The notes beneath the pieces are model-generated. The model had not been told where the DNA came from and ran no database searches. It worked only from the letters and a program-made list of their open reading frames with translations. Both the position numbers and the translations under genes were made by a program. Below, in pieces: positions 1 through 7,360 of a stretch of 64,000 nt of DNA. The stretch spans positions 2,108,001 to 2,172,000 of the forward strand of contig NZ_CP103288.1 in NCBI RefSeq assembly GCF_024758005.1, in the 5' to 3' direction. This DNA is from Pseudarthrobacter sp. NS4 (GTDB taxonomy: Bacteria > Actinomycetota > Actinomycetes > Actinomycetales > Micrococcaceae). How positions within the stretch are numbered: position 1 is the stretch's first letter; each line of letters begins with the position of its first letter.

Positions 1-1
1 G

Positions 2-697
2 GGCCGGTCCGGGAAGGCCTACGCCGACTGGCTTAAAGACCGCGGCGAGGAATTCACCGCCGGCGTCAAGACGGCAGCGCTGGATCCGTTCCGCGGCTAC
101 GCCAACGCCATCCGCGACGAGCTGCCCGAAGCGATCACCGTCCTGGACGCCTTCCACGTCGTGAAACTGGGATCGGCCATGGTCGACGAGGTCCGCCGCA
201 GGGTCCAGCAGGAGACCCTGGGCCACCGGGGCCGCAAGGGAGATCCGCTCTACGGTATCCGGCGGACTCTGCAGACCGGCGCGGAACATCTGACCGAGAA
301 GCAGGCCGCCAGGCTCGATGCGAAACTCACCGCCGGGGACCACGGCCACGAAGTCACCCTGGCCTGGCAGTGCTATCAGAAGCTACGGAACATCTACCAC
401 TCCCGCCCGGAACGCGGCAGGGGGCTCGTCAACGAGGTCATCGCATCGTTCCCGTCCTGTCCGATCCCGGAAGTCGCCCGGCTCGGTCGAACACTCAAAC
501 AATGGAAGGCCGCGATCCTGGCCTACTTCGACACCCGCGGCGCCTCCAACGGCCCCACAGAAGCAATCAACGGCGTCATCGAAACCACCCGCCGTATCGC
601 CCGTGGGTTCCGTAATTTCCCCAACTACAGACTCAGATGCCTACTTGCCGCCGGCGGCCACCGACCCTACCGAATCAAACAGACGAACCATGCCTAA
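2..697 (+). CDS. ISL3 family transposase, C-terminal part (cut by left edge)
   Basis: The frame is open from base 2 and ends with TAA at 695-697, so the N-terminal half lies outside the window. The visible 231 residues show the ISL3 DDE signature: an Asp in the context ITVLDAFHVVKLG near residue 49 and the late Glu in the context GPTEAINGVIETTRRIARG. The ending GFRNFPNYRLRCLLAAGG is typical of ISL3 transposases from Arthrobacter and relatives. A GTG at 161 is an internal codon, not the real start. I cannot see the left end of the element. The right end should lie shortly after the stop, but no inverted repeat can be tested with one end missing. Confidence 0.9.
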   Translation, partial: GRSGKAYADWLKDRGEEFTAGVKTAALDPFRGYANAIRDELPEAITVLDAFHVVKLGSAMVDEVRRRVQQETLGHRGRKGDPLYGIRRTLQTGAEHLTEKQAARLDAKLTAGDHGHEVTLAWQCYQKLRNIYHSRPERGRGLVNEVIASFPSCPIPEVARLGRTLKQWKAAILAYFDTRGASNGPTEAINGVIETTRRIARGFRNFPNYRLRCLLAAGGHRPYRIKQTNHA

Positions 698-968
698 ATG
701 CGAAGACCCACTATGATCCAGCCGAAGATCCGCCATAAGTTATTGCCATTGCCATTTGTCACCTTTGCCCCCAATTCAATTACTTCTCTGACGCTGCACG
801 GTGCCTAAAGCGTAGAGGGTAGAGCGTCCTAGCGATTTTCCAGGATTATTGTTGCGGCCACCAAACGTCCCAAAAGCTGGTCCAGCCGAGGAACCTCCAC
901 AGGACAGTGCAAGTGCATTTCGCTGGGGCATCAGCCTTCTTGACGGAGAGTTCTCCCGTCGTTGCTGG
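698..968. other. Gene-free stretch after the ISL3 transposase
   Basis: About 270 bases without a convincing reading frame on either strand. The first few tens of bases probably belong to the right end of the ISL3 element. AT-rich patches around 740-790 suggest decayed accessory DNA. No RNA gene or terminator was recognised. Confidence 0.4.
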
Positions 969-1151
969 CTACGCTCCTCGGATCGTCAGAACTCCACCCC
1001 AAATAACTAAGAGCAGCCCAACCAAGGTTATGACCAAGGACATTTTGCGCCTCGTATCATAAGGTTCCCCCTTCACCCGAGGCTTCCTCGCACCATATGT
1101 TGCAGCACCAACGCCGATTACGACACCAACGATCACCAGGACGAGATTCAT
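969..1151 (-). CDS. Small two-segment membrane protein, unknown function
   Basis: The ATG at 1151 is preceded by a good ribosome binding site (GGGAGGG on the minus strand, complement of 1161-1167), so it is preferred to an upstream start that would add 15 residues. The 60-residue product starts MNLVLVIVGVVIGVGAATYG, a first membrane segment, followed by a basic loop (RKPRVKGEPYDTRRK) and a second segment (MSLVITLVGLLLVIWGGVL) ending near the stop. Both ends are probably on the same side of the membrane. No family was recognised. It lies among other very small membrane proteins on the same strand. Confidence 0.6.
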   Translation of the reverse strand: MNLVLVIVGVVIGVGAATYGARKPRVKGEPYDTRRKMSLVITLVGLLLVIWGGVLTIRGA

Positions 1152-1240
1152 GGGTTCAAACCCTCCCACAGGTGCACCCACTAGCAGCGCGGTCACCAGT
1201 AACTATTTGAGGAACCCTTACGGGGACGCCTGATGGGCAT

Positions 1241-1339
1241 TCATCCGGACACGGCGAGGCCGACGAGAGCGACAATAACCAGCACGAGAATGACTAGCAG
1301 TTCGGGGTAGACGAGGAAGAACAAGCACACCCGCTGCAA
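1241..1339 (-). CDS. Single-span 32-residue membrane peptide, TTG start
   Basis: On the minus strand a TTG at 1339 has a Shine-Dalgarno sequence GGAGGAA (complement of 1348-1354) 8 bases upstream. It opens a frame reading fM-QRVCLFFLVYPELLVILV and continuing hydrophobic (LVIVALVGLAVSG) to TGA at 1241-1243. Nearly the whole peptide is one membrane span. The same frame stays open upstream to a second TTG beside another purine-rich stretch, giving a longer form with a polar N-terminus. Length and composition match other tiny membrane proteins in this region. Function unknown; an antisense frame of similar length looks non-coding. Confidence 0.45.
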   Translation of the reverse strand: MQRVCLFFLVYPELLVILVLVIVALVGLAVSG

Positions 1340-1542
1340 CAGGGAGTTTCCTCCGTGTTCACGGTCCTCCTGTCCAGTGTCTTCGTGGAGCAAACTCCTC
1401 CTCCTCCTGGTGGGTCTCGTGTCGCTGGGTCGGGACTTTCACACTCACCGTACCGATTTCGATTCTGAAGAACTACGGCATGTGCACACCGTACGACGTC
1501 GCTCAAGTTTGCAGGTGGTGCTCGCTGCCTTCGAGCGGAGGA

Positions 1543-2307
1543 TCACTGACGATAGGGCGTGAAGTGCAGGTTTTTGGTATGGCGTGTGCGGACTGCATCT
1601 CGGTGGGGGCCGCTGACAATGCTGCCGTCGGTGTCGAGGAGTTCACTGGCACGTCGGGTGATACGGATGGTTCCGCCACGGATAAGCAGGTGCTCCAGCA
1701 CTCTCTGAGCCTCTTCAACACCGTCATCTTCGTAGTCCCCTCCAAAAGTCCACCATCCTAAGTCGGGTCCGTTAATGACGACAACGAAGCCGCTGGTGAT
1801 GAGGACCTCGAACGGTATGGCGCCGCGACGATGAGGTGTGACAGTGACAGTCCGGTCGAACTCAGCTTGTTCCGTTGAGACGGTGGCTTCGCCGTCCTCT
1901 CCTACTAGGGCAATGAGCCGCGCAACGAGAACATCTCCTGAACTCGGAGCGAGCAGCTGCCGCACGTGATACTTCTCAAGCAGCGCCTTTGCTTTCTCGA
2001 GGTCGGAGTTCCAATCGAGTTCCCACCGCTGGTGGGGGTGCCGCGAGTACGGACCAGGCTCGACATCAACGACGAGCCATTGCTCACCGACCACGGACAG
2101 CTGGCCAACTCTAAACGTGGGAAGCCGATGGCTGTAGGGAGCGATCAGTTTTTCTTCGACAGCATTGCCGAAAAGTTGCCGCGCTCGGGTGACCAAGCTG
2201 TCAAAAGCTGCATGATGAGCGTCAGGTATTGGAGGCATATGAGTATTCTTGCCGACCTCGACATGCGTGTATCCAGGTCTTTGGATGCACGTTGTTATGA
2301 GGCCCAT
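1543..2307 (-). CDS. Hypothetical protein (up to 254 residues)
   Basis: A soluble protein with no recognised domain. The body starts near MPPIPDAHHAAFDSL and is rich in Trp/Gly turns (VVINGPDLGWWTFGGDYEDD). It ends with a basic segment. The most upstream ATG (2307) has only a weak purine stretch before it; an internal ATG at 2238 would remove 23 residues and is a reasonable alternative. Codon positions are well biased, so I believe it is coding. It stands alone on the minus strand, with gene-free DNA on its 3' side. Confidence 0.6.
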   Translation of the reverse strand: MGLITTCIQRPGYTHVEVGKNTHMPPIPDAHHAAFDSLVTRARQLFGNAVEEKLIAPYSHRLPTFRVGQLSVVGEQWLVVDVEPGPYSRHPHQRWELDWNSDLEKAKALLEKYHVRQLLAPSSGDVLVARLIALVGEDGEATVSTEQAEFDRTVTVTPHRRGAIPFEVLITSGFVVVINGPDLGWWTFGGDYEDDGVEEAQRVLEHLLIRGGTIRITRRASELLDTDGSIVSGPHRDAVRTRHTKNLHFTPYRQ

Positions 2308-2356
2308 TCCCCGGAGGACGACGTGTGCATATAAACCGAACCTCTAACGGGCCAGC

Positions 2357-2608
2357 GACGGTTCAGCTACGGCCCAGCGAATCGGCTTCACTGGCAGCGC
2401 GATCTCTTTCGGCCTGCTTAGCCGCAATGATGCCGTCTCGTGTCGCCGCCCGGATGACTCCATAAAGGACGTAAAAGAAGATGGCCGCGAAAACGACCGG
2501 TAAGACGATATCCATGATTCTTCCCCCCAAGGATTCAGCTGCCCAGAAAGGACTTTGCCAGCCTACTTCAGGTGCAAAGCAAGTGGCCTGTTGCTCCCGA
2601 GCCGAACC
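2357..2608. repeat. Direct repeat copy 1 (partner at 29346-29598)
   Basis: About 250 bases match 29346-29598 in the same orientation with scattered substitutions. The shared part covers the 50-residue membrane protein gene, its RBS and roughly 90 bases further upstream, and ends at the bases CGAACC near 2608. Outside these limits the flanks differ. The substitutions are often silent, so the copies diverged under selection. Confidence 0.85.
2363..2515 (-). CDS. 50-residue single-span membrane protein, copy 1
   Basis: The start at 2515 follows GGGGGGAAG on the minus strand. Longer upstream starts would translate the poorly conserved leader and are rejected. The product begins MDIVLPVVFAAIFFYVLYGV, one membrane segment, followed by a charged cytoplasmic-type tail (KQAERDRAASEADSLGRS). 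The second copy at 29353-29505 encodes the same length with only a few changes (for example V7L, A35V, D37N), which strongly supports this reading. Function unknown. Confidence 0.65.
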   Translation of the reverse strand: MDIVLPVVFAAIFFYVLYGVIRAATRDGIIAAKQAERDRAASEADSLGRS

Positions 2609-2621
2609 TCTTACGGTTCGT

Positions 2622-2759
2622 TCAGACAAGTTCGAAGCCGAGGACGAAACCACCCGCAAACAACGCTGCCCCAATGCCGACCAGAGCCAGCGAGATTAGC
2701 GCAGCGAACGATGTCCGCAGGAGTCCATTCCGGTACTTCCTCGGAGGGCGGAGTTGCAT
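2622..2759 (-). CDS. 45-residue membrane protein adjoining an IS-end-like repeat
   Basis: On the minus strand an ATG at 2759 opens a 45-codon frame: a basic start (MQLRPPRKYRNGLLRTS), then one long hydrophobic segment (FAALISLALVGIGAALFAGG) and a short end FVLGFELV before TGA at 2622-2624. A basic N-terminus followed by a single span fits an inner-membrane protein. No good Shine-Dalgarno sequence precedes the ATG, and the upstream DNA is the IS-end-like repeat at 2764-2809, so an insertion may have replaced the native start region. It lies 106 bases upstream of the 50-residue gene on the same strand. Confidence 0.45.
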   Translation of the reverse strand: MQLRPPRKYRNGLLRTSFAALISLALVGIGAALFAGGFVLGFELV

Positions 2760-2763
2760 CAAC

Positions 2764-2809
2764 TGTGACTTTTGGCGATAAATGGCGGCTTTTTCACAGC
2801 GCTATTTGG
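2764..2809 (-). repeat. IS21-like terminal motif, copy A
   Basis: The minus strand reads AAATAGCGCTGTGAAAAAG, then CCGCCATTTATCGCC, then AAAAGTCAC. Copies B (12297-12345) and C (19409-19456) share the layout: two direct submotifs resembling CATTTAGCGCTGC about 20 bases apart, ended by GTGA/TCAC. Repeated terminal submotifs of this kind are known for IS21-type elements. No istA/istB gene is present nearby, so this is taken as a relic end. Confidence 0.5.
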
Positions 2810-3048
2810 CGCTTGATGCAGCCGGCAAGGGGATGCCTCAGCGGACGCTTTCTCGGGCGGGTCCAATGCGGCAGTGGGGCTGTGGTCCCCGGTTTGTACG
2901 TTGGAGTGAATCCGGTGCCCGTAGGCCTTTCCGCCTACGGTCGACAAGGGCCGGATCGCTCATGCCTTAGACCAGCGCGTAACCCGTTGCGTACCAAGCG
3001 AGTGTGCAAGCGTCTCCTTTGGACGGTGCAGCCGATACACCTTGTCAG

Positions 3049-3447
3049 CTACGCCGACTGTCGCGGGTAGTGCCGGGTTCGGCGGCGGCGATACCAGGCC
3101 TGGCTCATGAACGTGTCATCGAGAAGAATTCGTCCCATGCTCAGTCCGAAGATGCGGTGAACCTGCTTCAGCGCGGCTTTGAAAGCACTGTGTCGATGCT
3201 CGTCTGGGCCGTAGACATCGTTGATGCTTCCCATTCCACCCCGCAGGAGGCTGCCGGTCATCAAATAGATTCCGCGACGTTCTTCTTTTGACGCAGCGAC
3301 CTCGAGTCTCCGTGCCGTAGCGCCAAATCCCCCGGCCCAGTATCGGCCGGACGTGTTTTCAAACGCCTCCAGCGAGGCACACAGCACATCCAGCGCGAGG
3401 ATACCCGCCGTTTGGTCATCAGATTTCCAGCCTCGTCCTCGTCCCAT
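3049..3447 (-). CDS. Hypothetical soluble protein, 132 residues
   Basis: The ATG at 3447 is preceded by GAGGGG on the minus strand at suitable distance. The protein contains MTGSLLRGGMGSINDVYGPD and a basic C-terminus (YRRRRTRHYPRQSA). Predicted mostly helical, with no membrane segment or signal peptide. No family recognised with confidence. The downstream DNA (2810-3048) has no supported gene. Strand and start context fit the neighbouring small genes. Confidence 0.55.
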   Translation of the reverse strand: MGRGRGWKSDDQTAGILALDVLCASLEAFENTSGRYWAGGFGATARRLEVAASKEERRGIYLMTGSLLRGGMGSINDVYGPDEHRHSAFKAALKQVHRIFGLSMGRILLDDTFMSQAWYRRRRTRHYPRQSA

Positions 3448-3725
3448 ACCCCTCAGGCTAAATCACGAAATCTCGGATTCTTCACCGCGGGCACTGCACA
3501 ACGCTGCTCAGGCCAGTTGCGGAGTAACACTTGGATGCTGCATCGGGAGAGGCAAGGTCACTTACCGCTTGGAATCACAGTCGTTCAGGTTCTTTCGGCG
3601 GAAGGGGGCGCATTCGTCAAGAGCAGGATGCGCCTGCGTTGACCGCTGGGGAAGCCGCCCGTGAGCCGGTCCAGCCGAGGAACGATAAACGAGACGGCTG
3701 GCACATTGCCGCGGGCGAACAACTC

Positions 3726-4025
3726 TCAGGAGACGTTGCCGTCCATTCGTTTGTGCCTGACGATGCCCAGCACCAGCAAAATTACTCCGACAGGGATCAA
3801 CGCCAGGGCCATATAAAACAACGCCTTATCAGTGGGACTCGTGGCTACGATTTGCCGAAACAGCTCGGGACTTACCGCCGGATCTACGTCGAGACCCAGA
3901 TCCTCGAACCACATATAGCGAGCAAAGGAAGATGCTCGGAGAGTGGCTGCGACTGTAATCCCGACAAGCGCCAGCACACCGCCAATGACCGCAATGACGT
4001 GATTTTTTGCGATTGAATTTGTCAT
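3726..4025 (-). CDS. Two-span membrane protein, 99 residues
   Basis: The ATG at 4025 has a strong Shine-Dalgarno sequence (GGGGGAGG) 6-7 bases upstream on the minus strand. The first membrane segment (NHVIAVIGGVLALVGITVAAT) follows a short polar N-terminus. A central acidic loop (WFEDLGLDVDPAVSPELFRQ) would face the outside. The second segment (ALFYMALALIPVGVILLVLG) is followed by IVRHKRMDGNVS, a basic inner end. Function unknown. Good codon bias and RBS make it one of the safer small genes here. Confidence 0.7.
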   Translation of the reverse strand: MTNSIAKNHVIAVIGGVLALVGITVAATLRASSFARYMWFEDLGLDVDPAVSPELFRQIVATSPTDKALFYMALALIPVGVILLVLGIVRHKRMDGNVS

Positions 4026-4255
4026 TGAAAACCTCCCCCAGGTTGATGGCTACGACGCTACCTTCCCGCCGGCCCTTGGGGAATCGAGCCGCGGATGATG
4101 CCCGGTCCTCGGCTACTCGCTGTGTCAACGAAAGGAACCCTGAACGGCATCAATGAAGGCGCGCCTGGCCTTGTGGTGCCGACTGGTTGACGTGATCATT
4201 GTCCATCTGTTGACGTTGCAAAACATTGTGTTTCTCCTCAACGAAGTAGGCCAGC

Positions 4256-4597
4256 ATGCCCGGTCAGGAAGATGCCGCGAAGAAGCCGATGCACCGAGTT
4301 CCTGCCGTTCCAAGGTGGCATTATCCAGGACTAACAATCCTCTTGGCTCTCGTTGGCGTGATCGAACTTGGACTTGCCATCGCGTCCACCAGAGACGGCG
4401 ACTTCAACGTTTGGGCTCTCTTGGCGGCCATGACAGGATTCTTCACTGTGCTGTTTGCGCCTGGATGTGGCGCCAACAAGTCCTCGACGCGCGTGACCAT
4501 CAGGACGGACAGGACTAGGCGCCCGAGAAGGACACAGCTTCAGCACCTTTCGAGGACGAAACCTTTCCATCTGCTGTACCGGTTTCAGGAACCATAA
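4256..4597 (+). CDS. Possible two-span membrane protein, 113 residues
   Basis: After a polar N-terminus (MPGQEDAAKKPMHRVPAVPR) come two hydrophobic stretches, LTILLALVGVIELGLAIAS and VWALLAAMTGFFTVLFAP, separated by TRDGDFN. The remainder is a basic tail (VTIRTDRTRRPRRTQLQ...) that may be non-native sequence after a frameshift. The upstream region has only a weak purine signal. The opposite strand has an alternative but less hydrophobic frame. Coding is likely for the first 75 residues and doubtful afterwards. Confidence 0.4.
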   Translation: MPGQEDAAKKPMHRVPAVPRWHYPGLTILLALVGVIELGLAIASTRDGDFNVWALLAAMTGFFTVLFAPGCGANKSSTRVTIRTDRTRRPRRTQLQHLSRTKPFHLLYRFQEP

Positions 4598-4690
4598 GCG
4601 GGAGGATGGGAACGCCGTGATGGCGAGTAGCGAGGGGGCAGTAGTCCGCTGGAAGTTCCCAGAGCGGCCAATCACTGACACACTCGGTGA

Positions 4691-5056
4691 ATGCTCACTC
4701 AGGACGTGCTAGATGCTGCATTAGAACGAGCCGACGCCCTAAAACGACGTGATGGTGAATCTTTAGGTCGCTTACTACATCCGAAGTTCTGCTGGATCTC
4801 ACACAAAGGAGACCAGTTCGATCGCGATGCTTACCTTCGATCCAACCTAGAGGGCCAGAACACCTGGCACAGTCAAATTCTCGAACAGCCCAGTATCACG
4901 ATGTTTGATACCACCGCCGTTCTTACCTGCATCGTTACAGACGACGTATCAACGACGGCCGGCAGGAGCCGCTACCGAATGCCCATGACTCAAGTCTGGA
5001 TCCATGAAAGTGGCAGATGGCTGCTCGCTGCTGGACATGCAGGTCCGCGCCTCTAG
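4691..5056 (+). CDS. NTF2-like / SnoaL-type (DUF4440-like) protein
   Basis: This 121-residue protein has the cone-shaped NTF2-like fold pattern: an N-terminal helix (DVLDAALERADALKRRDGESLGRLLHPKFCWISHKG), a middle segment (FDRDAYLRSNLEG), then alternating strands (SITMFDTTAVLTCIVTDDV; QVWIHESGRWLLAAGHAG). Family members include ketosteroid-isomerase-like enzymes and small binding proteins; the substrate cannot be predicted. The ATG at 4691 fits the family length of about 120-130 residues. No operon partner: both sides are spacer or remnant DNA. Confidence 0.75.
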   Translation: MLTQDVLDAALERADALKRRDGESLGRLLHPKFCWISHKGDQFDRDAYLRSNLEGQNTWHSQILEQPSITMFDTTAVLTCIVTDDVSTTAGRSRYRMPMTQVWIHESGRWLLAAGHAGPRL

Positions 5057-5201
5057 CTTCGCCAGGGATCTGCGGGTCGGGTTGGGCGGTTACGTTTGGG
5101 GGAACCTTTCGCGGGACGCGTTCCAGAGACCTCGCTGGTGCTTTTAGTCAGGCGGGCGTCACGCCGGGGTGTTCTGGGCCGGCGACGGTGTGGGTATGGA
5201 G

Positions 5202-5339
5202 CTATTGGACAGATGCGCCGTTCTCGTAGACGGCTTTCACCTCGTACGTGACATCGGGATTGCTGGTCTTCACGTCGAAAGAGACTTGTCCTGGTGACAG
5301 TTGGATTGACGAGAGTGTGCGCGTTGTAACCGACGAGCC
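5202..5339 (-). pseudogene. C-terminal remnant of a secreted-type protein
   Basis: The minus strand is open from just after an in-frame TGA (5340-5342) to TAG at 5202-5204 and reads GSSVTTRTLSSIQLSPGQVS, then FDVKTSNPDVTYEVKAVYEN, then GASVQ. The alternating polar/hydrophobic beta-strand pattern looks like the end of an extracellular domain. It has no start codon or RBS, so I read it as a leftover 3' end. It overlaps the front of the plus-strand frame beginning at 5248, which argues that the plus-strand gene starts later. Confidence 0.4.
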
Positions 5340-5943
5340 TCACTTTGGACAGTTGGTGGAGTCACGTCTCGGTCGGGCCGCCGACTTCTGTGTGCTGCTG
5401 GCCTTCTTTGTTTTCGTTGCCGGCTGGGGTGGTTTGGTATTCGTCGTATCCGGGCAGGTAGTCCGTGGCTGGGCGGTAAGCATCGTCCTGCTTGCTGTCT
5501 CGCTCGTGCTTGTGATCATCCGGGCCGCCAAGCGCCGGCGGTCCGGGCCCGGGACAACAAAGCAGGGGCGCAGCGGTCTGGGCACGTGGGCGCTGCGCCT
5601 TATGGTGCTCGTGGCTGGAGCGGGTGGTCTACTCGGAGCGCTTGGCGACCTCGGGTTCGATGCCACCTACCAAGTGCTGGAGCCGCAGGGGCCGGGCGGT
5701 TGCCGGGCCGCCGTCCGGGAGACGTCGTTCCTAATGTCCGGCGGCGGAGAAGTCTTCGCCGTAAGTGCTGTCGGGATTGGCTGGCGGATGAGCGACTGGA
5801 CCGCCGACGACGGCTACCGTCCGATTGCTGCGGGCTCATACACCTTGCAGTGGAGGTCTGACTCAGGGATTCTCGTCATTGGCGGGTCGGCCACCGATCC
5901 GGTTTGGCCTGCGATCCACGAAGTAAGCTGCCAGTTGCGCTAG
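5317..5943 (+). CDS. Three-span membrane protein with extracytoplasmic domain
   Basis: Three membrane segments are visible: AADFCVLLAFFVFVAGWGGL, VVRGWAVSIVLLAVSLVLVI and (after a basic loop AAKRRRSGPGTTKQGRSG) ALRLMVLVAGAGGLLGALG. A C-terminal domain of about 100 residues with two Cys (GGCRAAVRE; HEVSCQLR) follows, probably outside the cell and possibly disulfide-linked. The frame is open from a GTG at 5248. I prefer the GTG at 5317 because the earlier part overlaps a coding-like fragment on the other strand; neither start has a clear RBS. Function unknown. Confidence 0.5.
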   Translation: MRVVTDEPHFGQLVESRLGRAADFCVLLAFFVFVAGWGGLVFVVSGQVVRGWAVSIVLLAVSLVLVIIRAAKRRRSGPGTTKQGRSGLGTWALRLMVLVAGAGGLLGALGDLGFDATYQVLEPQGPGGCRAAVRETSFLMSGGGEVFAVSAVGIGWRMSDWTADDGYRPIAAGSYTLQWRSDSGILVIGGSATDPVWPAIHEVSCQLR

Positions 5944-6366
5944 TCGGTCGCGAGCCACCTCGTTCCTACGCTTGACACGGCTGTCGTACTGTCCCGCTGG
6001 CAAGGTTTGTTGATGGTGTCGATGCTCGCCCATACCCTCCTCACCCTCTCCCGGGCCCCGGCGATGGGGGACCCAGCAGGTCACAGCAGTGACAACCAGC
6101 TCATAGTGCTGAGCCTGCCGAGATCCGGCTACTGCTTGTCCTGCTGATCTGTCCCCGACCACCGCCGCCCCAGACCGTCCTGGATCGTTCCCGTCGGGGA
6201 GGAGCGACCTGCCTCGGTCCCTCCATGGCAGGTAAGCACTGACACCGCCAGAGTTCCAGAAGGGCATTCGGTGGGGCAGGCGGGCACGTCGAGTCTGCCG
6301 TGGAAGCTCAAGCGCGGCACTTGTGTCGAGTTCCGGGACGCATAGGTGCCGCGAGGGGTCATCAGG
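5944..6366. other. Spacer without a supported gene
   Basis: About 420 bases between the three-span membrane protein and the LysR gene. Minus-strand frames exist (one runs 6267 to 5863) but overlap the neighbour and have no RBS. No terminator, repeat or RNA gene was recognised. Confidence 0.35.
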
Positions 6367-7266
6367 TCATATCTCCGCGGTCAGCTCTCTCGCGGCCTCG
6401 ACGGCAATCTCGATCGTTCGTGCCGCTAGCGGGGAGTGGGTACGGCCGGCCCGCCAGAGCAGGAATATCTCACGGGAGGGGAGTTTCGGCCGCAGCTCGT
6501 GAGTGCGGAGTCGTTCGTCGTGTTCGACATCGGCCGCGTGGACGACGAGGGAGGGCAACACGGCAGACCCCAGCCCTGCCCGCACCATCGATAAAAGGGT
6601 GTCATCACCGCCACATCGGAACACAACCCGCGGGTTCGCGCCGCCACGTGCGAGTGCTTGCTCCATCCGGGGCTGGTCGCAAACGAGCGGGTACGCGACC
6701 AGCGACGCATCGTCGAGTTGGTCCACCCGGACCGGGCCCTCCGGAAAGGAGCCCGGGCGGGCCACGAGGACATACGGATCCTGGAACAGTTTGAGGTGCT
6801 CGACATCGCCGTCGAGCACACCGTCGTAAAACAGCAGGTCGAGATCGCCGAGCGTTGGCAGCTGGCCGGGCACCTCCTCGGTAAGCCTGATGTCGCATCC
6901 CGGCCGCTCATCCAACAGCCGACGCACAACGATCGGCAAGATCGCGTTGGACATGCTTTGAAAGATGCCGATGTCGATCCGACCAGCGCCAGCGTGGAAA
7001 CGGTCCATGGCGTCGGCCAGCGCCGCAGCCTTGTACAGGAGCTCGCGCCCCTGCACGAGCACAAGGGTGCCGAGCGGGGTGATCCGCACCGGCTTCGGGC
7101 CGCCGGGCCGATCGAACACCGGACCGCCGACGGCCTTCTCCAACGCGGCGATCTGCTGGCTCACGGTCGATTGCGTGTAGCCGAGCCGCGTCGCCGCGCG
7201 ACCGAACGACCCTTCCTCGACGACGGCCACCATCGCGGCGAGGTATCGCAACTCCATATCAGTCAC
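6367..7266 (-). CDS. LysR family transcriptional regulator
   Basis: A 299-residue protein of standard LysR length. The N-terminal winged helix-turn-helix spans about residues 3-62 (MELRYLAAMVAVVEEGSFGR, then AATRLGYTQSTVSQQIAALE). The rest is the periplasmic-binding-protein-like effector domain (from about IDIGIFQSMSNAILPIVVRR). The regulated genes are probably the divergent EamA transporter and hydrolase: the 94-base spacer holds a T-N11-A box. Ligand unknown. It likely also represses itself, as is usual for LysR divergons, but this is inference. Confidence 0.92.
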   Translation of the reverse strand: MTDMELRYLAAMVAVVEEGSFGRAATRLGYTQSTVSQQIAALEKAVGGPVFDRPGGPKPVRITPLGTLVLVQGRELLYKAAALADAMDRFHAGAGRIDIGIFQSMSNAILPIVVRRLLDERPGCDIRLTEEVPGQLPTLGDLDLLFYDGVLDGDVEHLKLFQDPYVLVARPGSFPEGPVRVDQLDDASLVAYPLVCDQPRMEQALARGGANPRVVFRCGGDDTLLSMVRAGLGSAVLPSLVVHAADVEHDERLRTHELRPKLPSREIFLLWRAGRTHSPLAARTIEIAVEAARELTAEI

Positions 7267-7306
7267 GCGTCCCAGCCTAGCCAGAGGATGTCGATTTACG
7301 ATCGAC

Positions 7307-7336
7307 TTGATCAGAAACTATCGCTATTCGTGATAA
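7307..7336 (+). promoter_or_regulatory. Promoter of EamA gene with LysR-type box
   Basis: TTGATC (7307-7312) and TGATAA (7331-7336) stand 18 bases apart and can serve as -35 and -10. Within them, 7320-7334 reads ATCGCTATTCGTGAT, an inverted ATC-N9-GAT that fits the LysR T-N11-A rule. Operator position over the promoter suggests control of the gene starting at 7361 by the divergent LysR protein. Confidence 0.5.
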
Positions 7337-7360
7337 CGTTCGGGCGCTAGCGTAATTTCC

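Noticed and set aside
879..3683. A 16-base exact match GGTCCAGCCGAGGAAC at 879-894 and 3668-3683
   Set aside because: One exact 16-mer pair is expected about by chance in a window of this size, and the flanks do not match.
4125..4226. Minus-strand 33-codon frame with GAGGAGAAACACA before the ATG
   Set aside because: The RBS is fair but the product (MFCNVNRWTMITSTSRHHKA...) has no pattern of a membrane or folded protein, and it overlaps an equally weak plus-strand frame.
5863..6267. Minus-strand 134-residue frame containing DSRVKRRNEVARDRLAQLAA
   Set aside because: Part of it looks protein-like, but it overlaps the end of the three-span membrane protein, has no RBS and no recognised family.
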